The position numbers were made by a program, and so were the translations under genes. Source: Hedera helix (Eukaryota > Streptophyta > Magnoliopsida > Apiales > Araliaceae). From it: 64,000 nucleotides of DNA. The stretch's first letter is position 1. Each line of letters begins with the position of its first letter. The notes under the pieces are model-generated. The model had not been told where the DNA came from. It saw only the letters and a program-made list of their open reading frames with translations, and ran no database searches. Below are positions 1 through 10,299 of this stretch, in pieces. The stretch lies in contig OX359280.1 of assembly GCA_947179155.2 (NCBI GenBank), forward strand, positions 45,307,055 through 45,371,054. Reading direction: 5' to 3'.

Positions 1-2339
1 GAATGCTCCAAAGGTTCAAATTGTTTTTTAAACTTAACAAATGGTAGAGACGAGTTCAACAGTTGCACATACTCCAAGGAAGCTGGGAAGTCCGAAGCAG
101 ATTGACTAACTAATGATGTCTCAAGAGAATCTAAGAAACAACTGCCTTCGAATACTTCATTCACTGTCTCATCAATGACATAAATCTGAAAACATTCTTC
201 TGTGTCGTTTGGAAATTTCATTGCCGAAAATACGTTGAATATAATCTCTTGATCTTGGACTCTCATAGTTAGCTCACCCTTTTGTACATCAATCAGTGTT
301 CTCCCTGTGGCCAAGAATGGGCGCCCAAGAATAATCGGTATATCCCGATCTTCCTCAAAGTCTAAGACTATGAAATCAGCTGGAAAAATAAATTTGTCCA
401 CCTTGACTAAGACGTCTTCAACTATGCCTCGTGGATAAGTGAGTGATCTGTCCGCAAGCTGCAGTGTAACATTCGTAGGTTTTGCTTCTTTCAATCCCAA
501 CTGCTGATAAATTGAGAGCGGCATCAAGTTGATACTGGCTCCTAAATCACATAATGCTCTTCCAAAAAATTTTCTGCCAATCGTGCAGGGGATTGTGAAG
601 CTACCCGGGTCCTTGAGCTTTGGTGGTAACTTCTTTTGAAGTATTGCGCTACACTCCTCAGTTAACGCCACTGTTTCAAATTCGCCTAGCTTTCTCTTCT
701 TGGATAAAATATCTTTCATGAACTTTACATAGCTTGGCATCTGCTCCAATGCATCGGCGAATGGAATGTTGATCTGCAGCTTCTTGAACACTTCCAAAAA
801 TTTTGAGAATTGTTTATCCAACTTTGATTTCTGCAGTCGTTGGGGGAAAGGCACATGTGGTGCACTAGAGCTCTGTTTGACTGTATCTTGCTTTGACATT
901 GGGGCCTTATGCGTTCCATTATTTTCATCTTGCTTGTCACCCTCACAATCATCTTCATGTGTCTGATTGGGAGTTTCTTCAACAACTTCGGGTAACTTCT
1001 TACCGTTGCGAAGTGTTATTGCCTTGCACTGTTCTTTACCATCTCGTCTAGGATTGACCTCTGTGCTGCTTGGTAAGGTGCCTTGGGGGCGATTGTTGAT
1101 GGCGTTAGCAAGCTGCCCCATCTGATTTTCTAGGTTCCGGATTGAGACTTCTTGACTGTTTATCCTTGTCTCGTTCTGTGCAATGTACCTAGAAAGTAAC
1201 TCCTCCAAATTTGTCTTCTTCTCCTGCTGTGGTGGGACTTGATTTTGAAATCCAGGGGGGTATAGTTGTTTTGGAGCAGGTTGTTGCGTTTGATTATTGT
1301 TCCATGAGAAATTGGGATGATTCCTCCATCCAGGATTATAGTTGTTGCTATTTGTCTGCCTGTTGTAATTTCCAACAAATTGAACTGATTCTGCGGTGAT
1401 TGCACATTGGTCACTTGGATGGCTTCCTGCACATAAATCACAAATAGCTGCAACATTCTGTATCGGCTTCACTCCTAAAGCATCGATCTTCTTTGTTAAT
1501 GTAGCGACCTGTGCTGCCAATGCCGTCACCGCATCTACCTCATAAATTCCAGCCACCTTTGGTTGATTCATCCTTGCCGATGGCCATTGATAATTATTTG
1601 CTGCCATTGTTTCTAGCAACTCGTAGGCATCATCAAAATTCTTGGCCATCAATGCTCCTCCTGCCGCGGCATCGATACTCGTCCTTGTATTACTAAATAA
1701 ACCGTTGTAAAACGTCTGGACTTGCAACCATTTGGGAATGCCATGGTGAGGACATCGTCGCAGCAAGTCCTTAAATCTTTCCCACGCTTCATAGAGTGAT
1801 TCTGCGTCATGCTGAACGAAAGAAGTGATATCGTTCCTCATCTTAGCTGTTTTGGCTGGTGGGAAAAATTTTGCGAGGAACTTCTGCGCCAAATCATTCC
1901 ATGTAGTGATGGAACCTGGTGGTAGTGAATGAAGCCAGCTCTTTGCTTTATCACGGAGTGTGAAAGGAAATAGTCTGAGTCGAATTGCATCCTCCGTAAC
2001 ACCATTGTACTTGAAGGTGTCACAAATCTCCAAGAAGCTAACTAAGTGATCGTTTGGGTTATCATTCGGTAATCCCCCAAACTGCACAGAGTTTTGAATC
2101 ATTTGGATCGTACCAGGCTTGATCTCAAAGGTATTAGCCTGAATTGCGGGCCTTTGAATGCTTGATTGGATCTCCGTGACTCGTGGCATTGCGTAATCCC
2201 TCAATGATTTCTGCTCGTCAGCCTCCATGTTGCCTTGTTCCTGTTCGGTTTCTTGGCAAACTCTTTTCAAGGCTCGGCACCTCCTCTCGATCTCGTCTAT
2301 GTATGGAGTTGGCTCTTGTCCCTTCGATCTCGTGTTCAT
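1..2339 (-). CDS. Gag-protease polyprotein of an Athila/Tat-like Ty3 retrotransposon, 3' part beyond window
   Basis: Reading leftward from an ATG at 2339, the frame stays open for about 779 codons to the window edge, so the end is missing. The N-terminal third is a retrotransposon Gag capsid: it contains LRLFPFTLRDKAKSWL and a RCPHHGIP segment typical of Athila/Tat Gags. A single zinc knuckle, CDLCAGSHPSDQC, lies near residue 300. An aspartic protease follows, with active-site motif CDLGASINLMP near residue 595 and an ILGRPFL flap-like segment. Reverse transcriptase and integrase would lie to the left of the window. The ATG is about 200 bases downstream of the primer-binding site, as expected for the first gene of such an element. 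I saw no stop or frameshift, so the element may be fairly young. Athila versus Tat cannot be settled without the polymerase. Confidence 0.85.
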   Translation of the reverse strand, partial: MNTRSKGQEPTPYIDEIERRCRALKRVCQETEQEQGNMEADEQKSLRDYAMPRVTEIQSSIQRPAIQANTFEIKPGTIQMIQNSVQFGGLPNDNPNDHLVSFLEICDTFKYNGVTEDAIRLRLFPFTLRDKAKSWLHSLPPGSITTWNDLAQKFLAKFFPPAKTAKMRNDITSFVQHDAESLYEAWERFKDLLRRCPHHGIPKWLQVQTFYNGLFSNTRTSIDAAAGGALMAKNFDDAYELLETMAANNYQWPSARMNQPKVAGIYEVDAVTALAAQVATLTKKIDALGVKPIQNVAAICDLCAGSHPSDQCAITAESVQFVGNYNRQTNSNNYNPGWRNHPNFSWNNNQTQQPAPKQLYPPGFQNQVPPQQEKKTNLEELLSRYIAQNETRINSQEVSIRNLENQMGQLANAINNRPQGTLPSSTEVNPRRDGKEQCKAITLRNGKKLPEVVEETPNQTHEDDCEGDKQDENNGTHKAPMSKQDTVKQSSSAPHVPFPQRLQKSKLDKQFSKFLEVFKKLQINIPFADALEQMPSYVKFMKDILSKKRKLGEFETVALTEECSAILQKKLPPKLKDPGSFTIPCTIGRKFFGRALCDLGASINLMPLSIYQQLGLKEAKPTNVTLQLADRSLTYPRGIVEDVLVKVDKFIFPADFIVLDFEEDRDIPIILGRPFLATGRTLIDVQKGELTMRVQDQEIIFNVFSAMKFPNDTEECFQIYVIDETVNEVFEGSCFLDSLETSLVSQSASDFPASLEYVQLLNSSLPFVKFKKQFEPLEH

Positions 2340-2540
2340 ACACAATTTTTGTATCCTCACACCTTAAGATTCCGGGAAAACGTAATGTTACGTTAGCGAA
2401 ATTTTAAGCTATGATCGATGATTTGCAATTGCTAACACTTGATGAAAACTTGCAAAAGCAAATAATACTGAAAATTAGAAACGTTTAAATTAAAATCAAA
2501 TTGATTGTAACTAATATTGAACTAATTATTAAGAATATTT

Positions 2541-2557
2541 CCCCGGCAACGGCGCCA
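2541..2557 (-). other. Primer-binding site, tRNA-Asp type
   Basis: On the minus strand this reads TGGCGCCGTTGCCGGGG, complementary to the 3' end of plant tRNA-Asp(GTC). It lies nine bases inside the LTR end, which is the normal arrangement for Athila/Tat elements. This fixes the LTR at 2567-4140 as the 5' LTR of a minus-strand element. Confidence 0.9.
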
Positions 2558-2566
2558 AAAACTTGT

Positions 2567-4140
2567 TGTCAGATTTATGTATAGATAAATTCACGCAAGT
2601 ATACGTGGCCAACAAGTAATATAATAGTAAGTAAAGTATCGATCCCACAAGGAAATAATAATAATAATAATATTCAAGTACTAATTTTATATCAACTTAA
2701 TTTTATTTAAACAACCGATTCAAGTTTTATGGAATTAAAGTAACTAATTAAAATAAGCAAATTATTAAGCAAATATGAATACCAGATTTGAAAGTTAAGA
2801 CTACAACTTCCCCCAATGTTTCTCATAAATATTTTCACTCTCTTGACAACTATTTAATCAATACAATTCATTAAGCGGAAATTCATAAGTATTTATTAAA
2901 TCTTTTCCAAGAGTTTGACAAAAAATATCTATTCTAATTAATTTACTATATTCCTATGTAAAATAATTAAGAATAGATTCATTAAGTTTAAATTCCCAAA
3001 GCACTTACATGCAACATATAAATATATTCCTATTTTATACGTAATGCATGTTATCATATTTAGATCAAAATCTAGATTTCATCTTCCAATGCCATCTAGG
3101 AAATCAAATAATTGTATGGCCAAACAATTATAACATGTAAGCACAAAATATGATAAATGAATTATAAAGATTAATAATTGAAACAAGAGAGAATTAATTT
3201 ATACTAAACATTGGGTTCCATTGTAATCTTAAAATAAAATTAGTTCATAACTAAATAAAAAGAATTCCACAAATTAAACAACATCGTAACAAAAATTAAA
3301 GAGAAAAGAATAAAGGATAAACTATTTTGTAGCACTTCTTCAATCTCCAAATCTTGAACTCTTGATGTTGCCTCCTTTGCTTCAATGCTTCAATGTAGCT
3401 CTAGGTTATTGTGTGTTTGTGCTCTCCCCTTGTCATGTATTTATAGGCCTCCAATATACCCAAACCCTAATAGGATTTATTGTCCAAATCCTAGTAGGAT
3501 TTATTTTCCAAACCCTAATAGGATTTTTAAGCCTTCCTTTTTACTTTATTTTTTCCTTTAATAATTATTTTTGTGGAATAATTTGACTGCATCAGCGCCG
3601 CGCACTATTCATCACACTGCTGCCAAAAACGACGTCACTTTGCAAAGGAAAAAAACTGAGTTCAGGCCGTCCGCGCATTGCGCGGTATCTGTCCAGCACC
3701 GCTCAATAAAACGACGCCGTATCCGTGCCCTGCCTCCTTCCGCTGAACATCCGCGCATTGCGCGCACTGTTGCTTCTGCCGCGTCCCCTGAAACGACGTC
3801 GTTCCACTTCCGGTTTTCGTCACCTGCATGCGCGCATGGCGCGGGAGTCCGGAGGAGTATTTACGAGATTGCCACCGCGCTGGATTTTTACAGTTAGCTC
3901 CCTCAGGTTTCTGCTTTATTATGATTTTGCCACCGCCTTCTTGCAGAATTACACTTTTGCCCTTCCTTCTTTATTTCCTACACACTAAAATATAAAATAA
4001 ATAAATATAATATAAAAACGCTAAAAATAATAATAATGTATAATAATAAATAAAACACCTAAATTCCTAAAAATACTTAAAGACTCGCAATTAATTAAGT
4101 CTAAAAATATTAAATAAATAGATATAAAATCTAATTATCA
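2567..4140 (-). repeat. 5' LTR of the Athila/Tat-like element
   Basis: In element orientation the LTR begins TGATAATTAG at 4140 and ends CTGACA at 2567, next to the tRNA-Asp primer site, giving 1574 bp. The start resembles the LTR at 7206-8541 (TGATAAGTAG), so the two belong to related families. Most of it is AT-rich, but 3590-3860 is a GC-rich island. That island holds two copies of CCGCGCATTGCGCG (3671 and 3751), a variant near 3829, and ACGACGCCGT/ACGACGTCGTT motifs (3711, 3793). No promoter element is assigned with confidence; the island is a plausible U3 control region. Confidence 0.85.
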
Positions 4141-5576
4141 GTCTATGTTATGTGTGGTTCAAATTCATATCTAAAAACTAATGAAAATAAGCTTTAAAAT
4201 AAAAATTAACGCCTAAATAAAGAACCACCATACCTGGAACATATAAGCAAGTTTCAATAGTTATAATATGGTATAATTAAGCTACACAAGTTAAAGAAAC
4301 CAAGCCTAAACTGTTTTGAGTATTAGACTTGTGAAAAATCACATTTTAAGTCCAAAAGTGAGACTGTTTTGTGTAATTTTTAATACTAGAACTTAAAGGA
4401 CTACAATAAACTCATATAAAGATATTAATGCATGCTTATAATGGTTCTCAATCATTGTCATGACCAAAGATAGTAAGAAGACCAAGTTATAATCTATTTT
4501 TTTCAAGCCTAAAGTGAGTTTTGATAGGTCAAAATTGGCTTGATGATTAAATAAAGCGTGGTGATGCAAAAAGTATCCTTAACTAACTAAAATACACATG
4601 CCTAGACTATCCAAGTAGCCAAAACTGGAGAAAAATGACAAAGTGTTAAAACAGTTTTTGTAAAAAGTTAGAAAATAGGCCAGTTTGAGGCATTGTTTTG
4701 AGAAGCTTAAATAAAATGAATAAGAAACCTAAATCTTGATTAAAATACCTTGATATATGTTCTGAAAGCAGTTGAGTCAATAGCTTAACCAAGAAATTTA
4801 TAAAAATCACCAAACAAGCTAAGAAAATCATGCAAACTGCAGTTTTGGCCAAGTAAGGAAATATGTAAAACAACCCGTTTGGGACCTATTTTTGGATTGC
4901 TTAACTTAATAGTTTTAAAGACCCAAACCAAGAATAAAATACCATGATATAAGGTCTATAATAATGCACAAATGGAAGATTCAAAAGGCTACTATAGAAA
5001 TTACTAAAAATCTCCAAATGTACCTCAAAAATCATATTTTGGTGTTTTTGAGTTTTGTTGCAAAAGTAAAGCTTAAAATATGTTGAGACTAAAACTTGTA
5101 TGTTTTGGGATATGTGAAGGCTATATGTGTTATGTGTCTATATGAAGGCTATATGTGTTATGTGTCTATGTGACCTAGCTATGTTTTGGGATGTTATAAT
5201 TATGAATGAACTTCTTTGTTATTATATTACTAACTCTCGATCTGTTGCTCTTGATATGCGTTGTAGGTGAGTTATTATAATTTTTTCACTTATGTGTTTA
5301 TTTTTTAATGTGAATGTACAGGTAGAACATCTACATGTAGAGTCTAGAGTTAACGGTGAATGTATATGGTTAGATATGGATGTATTTTGGGAGAAGAATT
5401 TTTTGCACATGATTAGGTAGTAGCTTAATTTTATGGATAGTTTGATATATTTTGTGGATGTAGTAATTTGAAATTGTAAACGTATGGTATATATTATTGG
5501 GATGTATTTTGAATGGTTAATACATTTTGGCTACAAATGAGAATTTAGAGCTTTTTTAGCTATATATCATGGTATT
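4141..5576. other. Unassigned AT-rich DNA with a 28-bp direct duplication
   Basis: No reading frame here resembles a known protein. The only clear structure is a 28-bp unit repeated once in tandem (5116-5143 and 5144-5171, containing GAAGGCTATATGTG). The tract lies upstream of the minus-strand LTR at 2567-4140 and left of a CACTA-type end. It may be old retroelement or transposon sequence, but I cannot assign it. Confidence 0.5.
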
Positions 5577-6018
5577 AGCTGTCCTACACAACAATGCAAG
5601 TGCAGCACTATGTATGTAATTTCAAATATACATAACTTTTTTCTTCCTGGAAAATGTTATGTATTCAGCACAACTACAACATTTTAAAAACGTTGTATAA
5701 GTATGTCTAAATAAATGACACCTTAGAAACGTTGTGTAAATTTGTCTTAACATTGTCTGATGTATCAAACAACAACATTTTAAGCTAGAAAACGTTGTAG
5801 AATTATAACATTCACAACATTTTCTTGCATTCAAGAATTTATGGAAAACATATCTACAACTTTTTTTAATGAAAAAACGTTGTGTAATATATCTAACTAC
5901 AACGTTTTTAAAACGATGTATAAATGTGTCAAATAGATGACACCCTTAACCTCGACGTTTTTGGAGGGAAAATTACAACGCTTTTTAGGTGTTATATATT
6001 TACTATTTTGTACCAGTG
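5577..6018. mobile_element. CACTA-type transposon terminus with subterminal repeats
   Basis: The right edge at 6003-6018 reads CTATTTTGTACCAGTG, whose complement CACTGGTACAAAATAG is a CACTA-superfamily terminal inverted repeat. The preceding 350 bases contain many direct and inverted copies of an ACAACGTTTT-like motif (for example near 5686, 5788, 5871 and 5902), as in CACTA subterminal regions. The opposite terminus was not found to the left, so this is probably a truncated or internally deleted copy. The left boundary is approximate. It abuts an LTR remnant and probably inserted into that LTR. Confidence 0.55.
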
Positions 6019-6338
6019 GTTGCTTTTATTTTCAGGCTATCATTCGTTTGATCTATTAATTAAAATGAGGGGTGTGAAGTTTTAACAAGGTATTGGGCGA
6101 AGCTATAGTCTTAGCTTGTCTAGAACTGATATTAGTTACCGGTATTACTTATTTTATAATTCTTTGTTAATCATATTCACCATCTTAATCATTATTTAAA
6201 TAAGATTAAATTGATAAAAGTTTAATACTTGGAAAGTGTTAGTGTTAGTTACTTTTGGGATCGACATTCTACTTAACATTATATTACTTGTGGGTCGCAC
6301 ATACTTGTGCGAGTTTATTAATCATGAAAAAATGAGCA
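6019..6338 (+). repeat. 3' part of a degenerate Athila/Tat-like LTR
   Basis: This plus-strand remnant ends in GAGCA just before AACAAGTTTTTGGCACC. That matches the LTR-end and primer-site junction of the element at 2541-2570, in the opposite orientation. It contains the GATCGAC and TGTGGGTCGCACATACTTG segment typical of these LTR ends. The 5' part of the LTR is missing or displaced by the transposon end immediately to the left. Confidence 0.65.
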
Positions 6339-6347
6339 ACAAGTTTT

Positions 6348-6365
6348 TGGCACCATTACTAGGGA
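6348..6365 (+). other. Degenerate tRNA-Asp primer-binding site
   Basis: The sequence TGGCACCATTACTAGGGA matches the intact site at 2541-2557 apart from several transitions, mostly C to T or G to A. Such changes are expected from decay of methylated cytosines. It marks the start of the internal region of the plus-strand element. Confidence 0.75.
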
Positions 6366-6479
6366 GTTATTTATCTAATTTCTTTGCAATATTAAACTCA
6401 ATCTAGATAATCTTAATTTAAACAGTTACTTATGTTTAATTTTGCAGGCACTCTTGATTTTGTATGTAACTTTTTTCAA

Positions 6480-7205
6480 GATCCAAATTTAGTAACTTTC
6501 GATCCTGAAATTGAAAGAACTCTGCGAAGACTGCGAAAAGAAAGGGCTCAAGTTATACACAATCAAGATACTATAACAGAAAAAGATTAGAAACCTTTTA
6601 GGGAATATTCTATGCCGCAAGTCACAAATGTCCATTCGAGCATCATTAGGCCAACTATTATAGCTAACAGCTTTGAGATCAAGTCGAGCACTATTCAAAT
6701 CATTCAGAATCATGTGCAATTTGGTGGATACCAAATGATGACCCGAACGATCATTTGATAAACTTTCTGGAAATTTGTGACACATTCAGATATCTAGGAG
6801 TTACCAAAGACACTATTAGACTTCGACTGTTCCCTTTCACTCTTCATGATAAGGCTAAAAGTTGGTTGCACTTTATTCCAGCAGGCTCCATTATTACCTA
6901 GGTTGGCTTGGCTAAGAAATTCTTGGTGAAGTTCTTTCCGCTAGCAAAAATAGCAAGGTTAAGGAATGACATCACATCCTTCTTACAGCAAGACTCCGAG
7001 TCTCTTTATGAAACATGAGAGCAATTTAAGGATTTGCTAGGAAGATGTCCACACCATGGCATACCGAAATGGCTGCCGGTTCAAATATTTTATAATGGGT
7101 TGTTTAGTTCAACTCGAATGAGTATAGATGCCACAACTGGTGGAGCATTAATGGGAAAGAATTATGATGATGTCTGGGAAGTTGTTGTTAACGCTACCAA
7201 AATTA
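6480..7205 (+). pseudogene. Broken gag of an Athila/Tat-like element
   Basis: The translation follows the Gag at 1-2339 almost end to end in the N-terminal and capsid regions. Matching segments include DPEIERTLRRLRKERAQ, LRLFPFTLHDKAKSWLHF and GRCPHHGIPKWLPVQ. It is interrupted by stop codons (for example in the KD-stop-KPFREY segment near 6588 and in place of the W of YEAWE near 7016) and by a frameshift near 6740. Homology stops at about 7205, where a minus-strand LTR is inserted. The zinc knuckle and everything downstream are absent. No functional protein can be made. Confidence 0.75.
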
Positions 7206-8541
7206 AAATCTTACTCTTATTTTATGAATACAAAATTCAGTATAATGATAAGTAATGGTCGATCCCACAGAGAGTAATATTATTTTCAATTTATACTAAT
7301 ATTTCTGACAGTAGATAAAAGCAAATAATAAAAAGAGGTTTTGAATTAATGATAATTAACTAAATAAACACAAATAAATTATTAAGATTAACCAACAAAT
7401 TAAATACTTCACTTCTTCGATTCAATCTCACCCTTACAATTAATAATTCATTCAATCAGAATATATTTCTATCATTCCATGAAACTAATAACCCTAGGTA
7501 ACGATAAGCTCTACTACCTGAAATTTCTCTCAATTTTAATCTAACAAAACAAGTTCTTCATTAGATTCTGACCATTATACAACCTAAAACAAGCTCTCTA
7601 AATTTAATATAATGGAAGCATTAATATCAAGAAAATTAAATTATTTTAAGCAACAATCGCATAAGCTCAGACTGTTTAACTTATATCATGATAACCATAG
7701 CAATAAACAAAAGCTTGACCACAATCATCTATCACTATTCATTACCAACGATTAGGAACAATATCAATTACACGTAATATAATTCATAAATCTAGCAATT
7801 GATAATAATTTGATCAACTCAATAGGCCAAAATTAAATCAATCAAATCTAATATCAAATAAATAATTAAAGCAAATTATCATGAATAATTCATAAGAAAA
7901 AATAAATAAATTACTGAATTAATTTAACCATTAACTACAATCAGGTTCAAAATACCCTAGAACTGAATTAAAGAACTTAACCTGACATGCTTTTCATTGA
8001 GAGCCTCTATGAATGAATCAATTTCTTCTCTCAGTTACAAAGCGTTAATGTTTATTTATACTAATCTATAAAATCATACTCCTACAATTGATAGGAGACT
8101 TAATTACAAAGGAACTTTTAATCAACTATGAAAATAAAGTCCTAATTTGAACCAAAGTTGCTTAAAATTGCGTGGTCAAATCCTGCGTTGACTTTCTGAA
8201 AATCGCTCACTACGCAGGGGCGCAGTCTTCCAACTGTAACATCGCGCTGGGGTACAGTCACTCGGCTAGGGCGCCTTCTGAACTCGTTGTCCACATATTC
8301 TTCTCAGCCACATCGCGTCGGGGCAAGATCTTCATTCACAAAACCTGCGCCGGGGCGCAGTGCCTTTATTTCCAAAGTTGACTTTTTCCTACAAAATAAA
8401 ATTATAAACAATATAAAATTACTAAAAATATATAAAACACATAAAATTAAATAAATTACCTAAAACACTAAAAATAATTTAAAAATCACAAATAATTAAG
8501 CATAAAATACCTAATAAATAGATATAAAAATCTACTTATCA
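7206..8541 (-). repeat. 3' LTR of a second minus-strand Athila/Tat-like element
   Basis: In element orientation it starts TGATAAGTAGATTTTTATAT at 8541. Its other end, near 7206, lies within the broken gag and is not sharp. The GATCCCACA segment near 7262 matches the one at 2641 in the first LTR. Sequence to its right (8542 onward) looks like polypurine tract and 3' internal DNA, so this is a 3' LTR. A GC-rich block at 8170-8365 carries repeated CGC/GGGGCGC motifs, for example CTGCGCCGGGGCGCAG. No TSD was recognised. Confidence 0.65.
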
Positions 8542-8785
8542 AATATCCTCACACTTAAATATGTGCTTATGTTCAAGCAAAACAAAAATAAAAACTACTA
8601 ACACACAAAAACACATATAAGATACTCAAGCACAAATCATCACAAATTGGATCAATGACCTCAAAGATTATATAATATGATTCTAAAGAAATCTCAAAAC
8701 ACTTTGTGGTTATATTTATTCATGATTGTTTAGTTTTGTTAATTAGTTGTGTCATTTTATATATTAATAATTAGGCAAATGGGAC
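8542..8785 (-). other. 3' internal end of the element whose LTR is at 7206-8541, with polypurine tract
   Basis: Read on the minus strand, TTAAGTGTGAGGATATT precedes the LTR start TGATAAG. This resembles the polypurine junction of Athila/Tat elements. The rest is AT-rich and noncoding. It continues on the far side of Tekay-1 at 21870, so Tekay-1 inserted into this element. The last 85 bases are similar to 21870-21935, implying a tandem duplication older than the insertion. Confidence 0.5.
8781..8785. repeat. Target-site duplication of Tekay-1, left copy
   Basis: GGGAC immediately precedes the LTR start TGTAATGACC. The same five bases follow the 3' LTR end at 21865-21869. Confidence 0.95.
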
Positions 8786-9503
8786 TGTAATGACCGAGGA
8801 AAAATTCGGGTCATTTAATTTTTTTATTATTTAAATATTAATGAAATAAATTTCCATGAGTATATATTTGAGCATTTGTGATTAAAGCTAATGTTAAAAT
8901 TGACTAAGCTTGGGTTAAGCCTTGTTTGGCATTTGTAAAGGGTAGTAACTGTTGAGTTATCAATGAGGAATTTAATTAAAGTAAGATTAAATGATTATTT
9001 GAACAATTAAATAATTAAGTTAATTATTTAATTGTAAAGCAAGGCTTATCTTTTAGTTATTTAATCTAAGTTATTAATTTAACAAGGGTAATTAGAGGGG
9101 AAATGAAATTTAATAATTTCATTTTTGCAAATTGAGTAATTATCTATTTTATGTTGGACTTTGATCAATACTAATTTGGGCCATCTTCTTTCATTTTCGG
9201 ATGGGGTTTAGTTTGGGCCAAATGATGTTCAGGGTTTGTAAAACCAAAATGAGAGAATACTTCTTTAATTCAATTAAGTCATTGGGACAATTAAATTGGG
9301 ACACAATTTACGTAAAAGGGAAGAAAAATCTGTGAAAGAAGGACAGCAGTGACCATGCGCTGTCTGTGAGAGTTGGTGGACAGGGAGTGGCTAATTGATA
9401 GACTGATGGATTGGACCAAAGGAATGGAGGGAAATTGCTCTTATATTATCCAAGTCGGTATATTTCTTCTCTTCCTCATTTTATTTGCTACGTTCTTAAG
9501 TTC

Positions 9504-9507
<4 letters not shown>

Positions 9508-9536
<29 letters not shown>
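9508..9536. repeat. (GA)n microsatellite in Tekay-1 5' LTR
   Basis: About 14 GA dinucleotides. The copy in the 3' LTR (near 19059-19087) has the same length, unlike the TA tracts in the same LTRs. Confidence 0.85.
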
Positions 9537-10075
9537 ACTGCATAGTGAAGGAAAGAGTAAGAAGGCTTGGAGCTAGTTGTTCATGAAATCTCCTTTCATC
9601 TCATACTTTGGAAAACAAAGGAAGATAGCAATAAAATCCAAGAGGTAATATTCTTAACAAATTTTTGATTGAGCTTGTGATGGAAATGTTAGTCATTTTT
9701 TAGCAACGTTGGATTGTTGATTATGTTTAGTCAAGCATGTTTGGTTGTGTTGTTTATGGTTTTAGTGGTGTTGAAAACCAAGAAAGGTTTGATGGTGTAA
9801 GAATGGAACAATGATGGAGCATAAATGTTCTATGTTCTTTGAAATATGCTTGGATGCTAACATGCCCACAGTGTACTTGTTAGAATGTCTAAGAGATGTA
9901 TTATTTGCTAACAATGGTTTAAAAAGGATGAAATGGTAATGCAGATTACTTTTATTATGATCATGCAAGAAGGATTTTCGTAATGTATGATAATGATAGC
10001 TAAATCAAGTATATAGATGTAGTATGTTCAATGTGTTTGTATTTTTTTTAGCATGCCAAAGGAAAAATGATAAAT

Positions 10076-10079
<4 letters not shown>

Positions 10080-10146
<67 letters not shown>
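10080..10146. repeat. (TA)n microsatellite in Tekay-1 5' LTR
   Basis: About 67 bases of uninterrupted TA. The matching tract in the 3' LTR (19630-19671) is about 42 bases. Conversely, the second AT tract is short here (about 18 bases near 10268) and long in the 3' LTR (about 52 bases, 19792-19843). Confidence 0.95.
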
Positions 10147-10148
<2 letters not shown>

Positions 10149-10299
10149 GTATTGTTGCTTCACATCCGAAAGTGGCTTGTTTTACCAAAAACTGTACAGG
10201 GCTGTTTGTATTACCGAAACAGTGGCCGCGTAGCTTTTGACACCAATCGGTAAAATAATAATAATAATATATATATATATATATTATTTCTGAAAAATC

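Noticed and set aside
3571..3988. Arg-rich frames in the GC-rich island of the Athila/Tat-like LTR
   Set aside because: Fortuitous: the GC-rich palindromes lack stops, and two overlapping frames are equally open.
9373..9576. 67-residue frame present in both Tekay-1 LTRs
   Set aside because: It includes the GA microsatellite, is identical only because the LTRs are young copies, and has no counterpart in the other Tekay LTRs.
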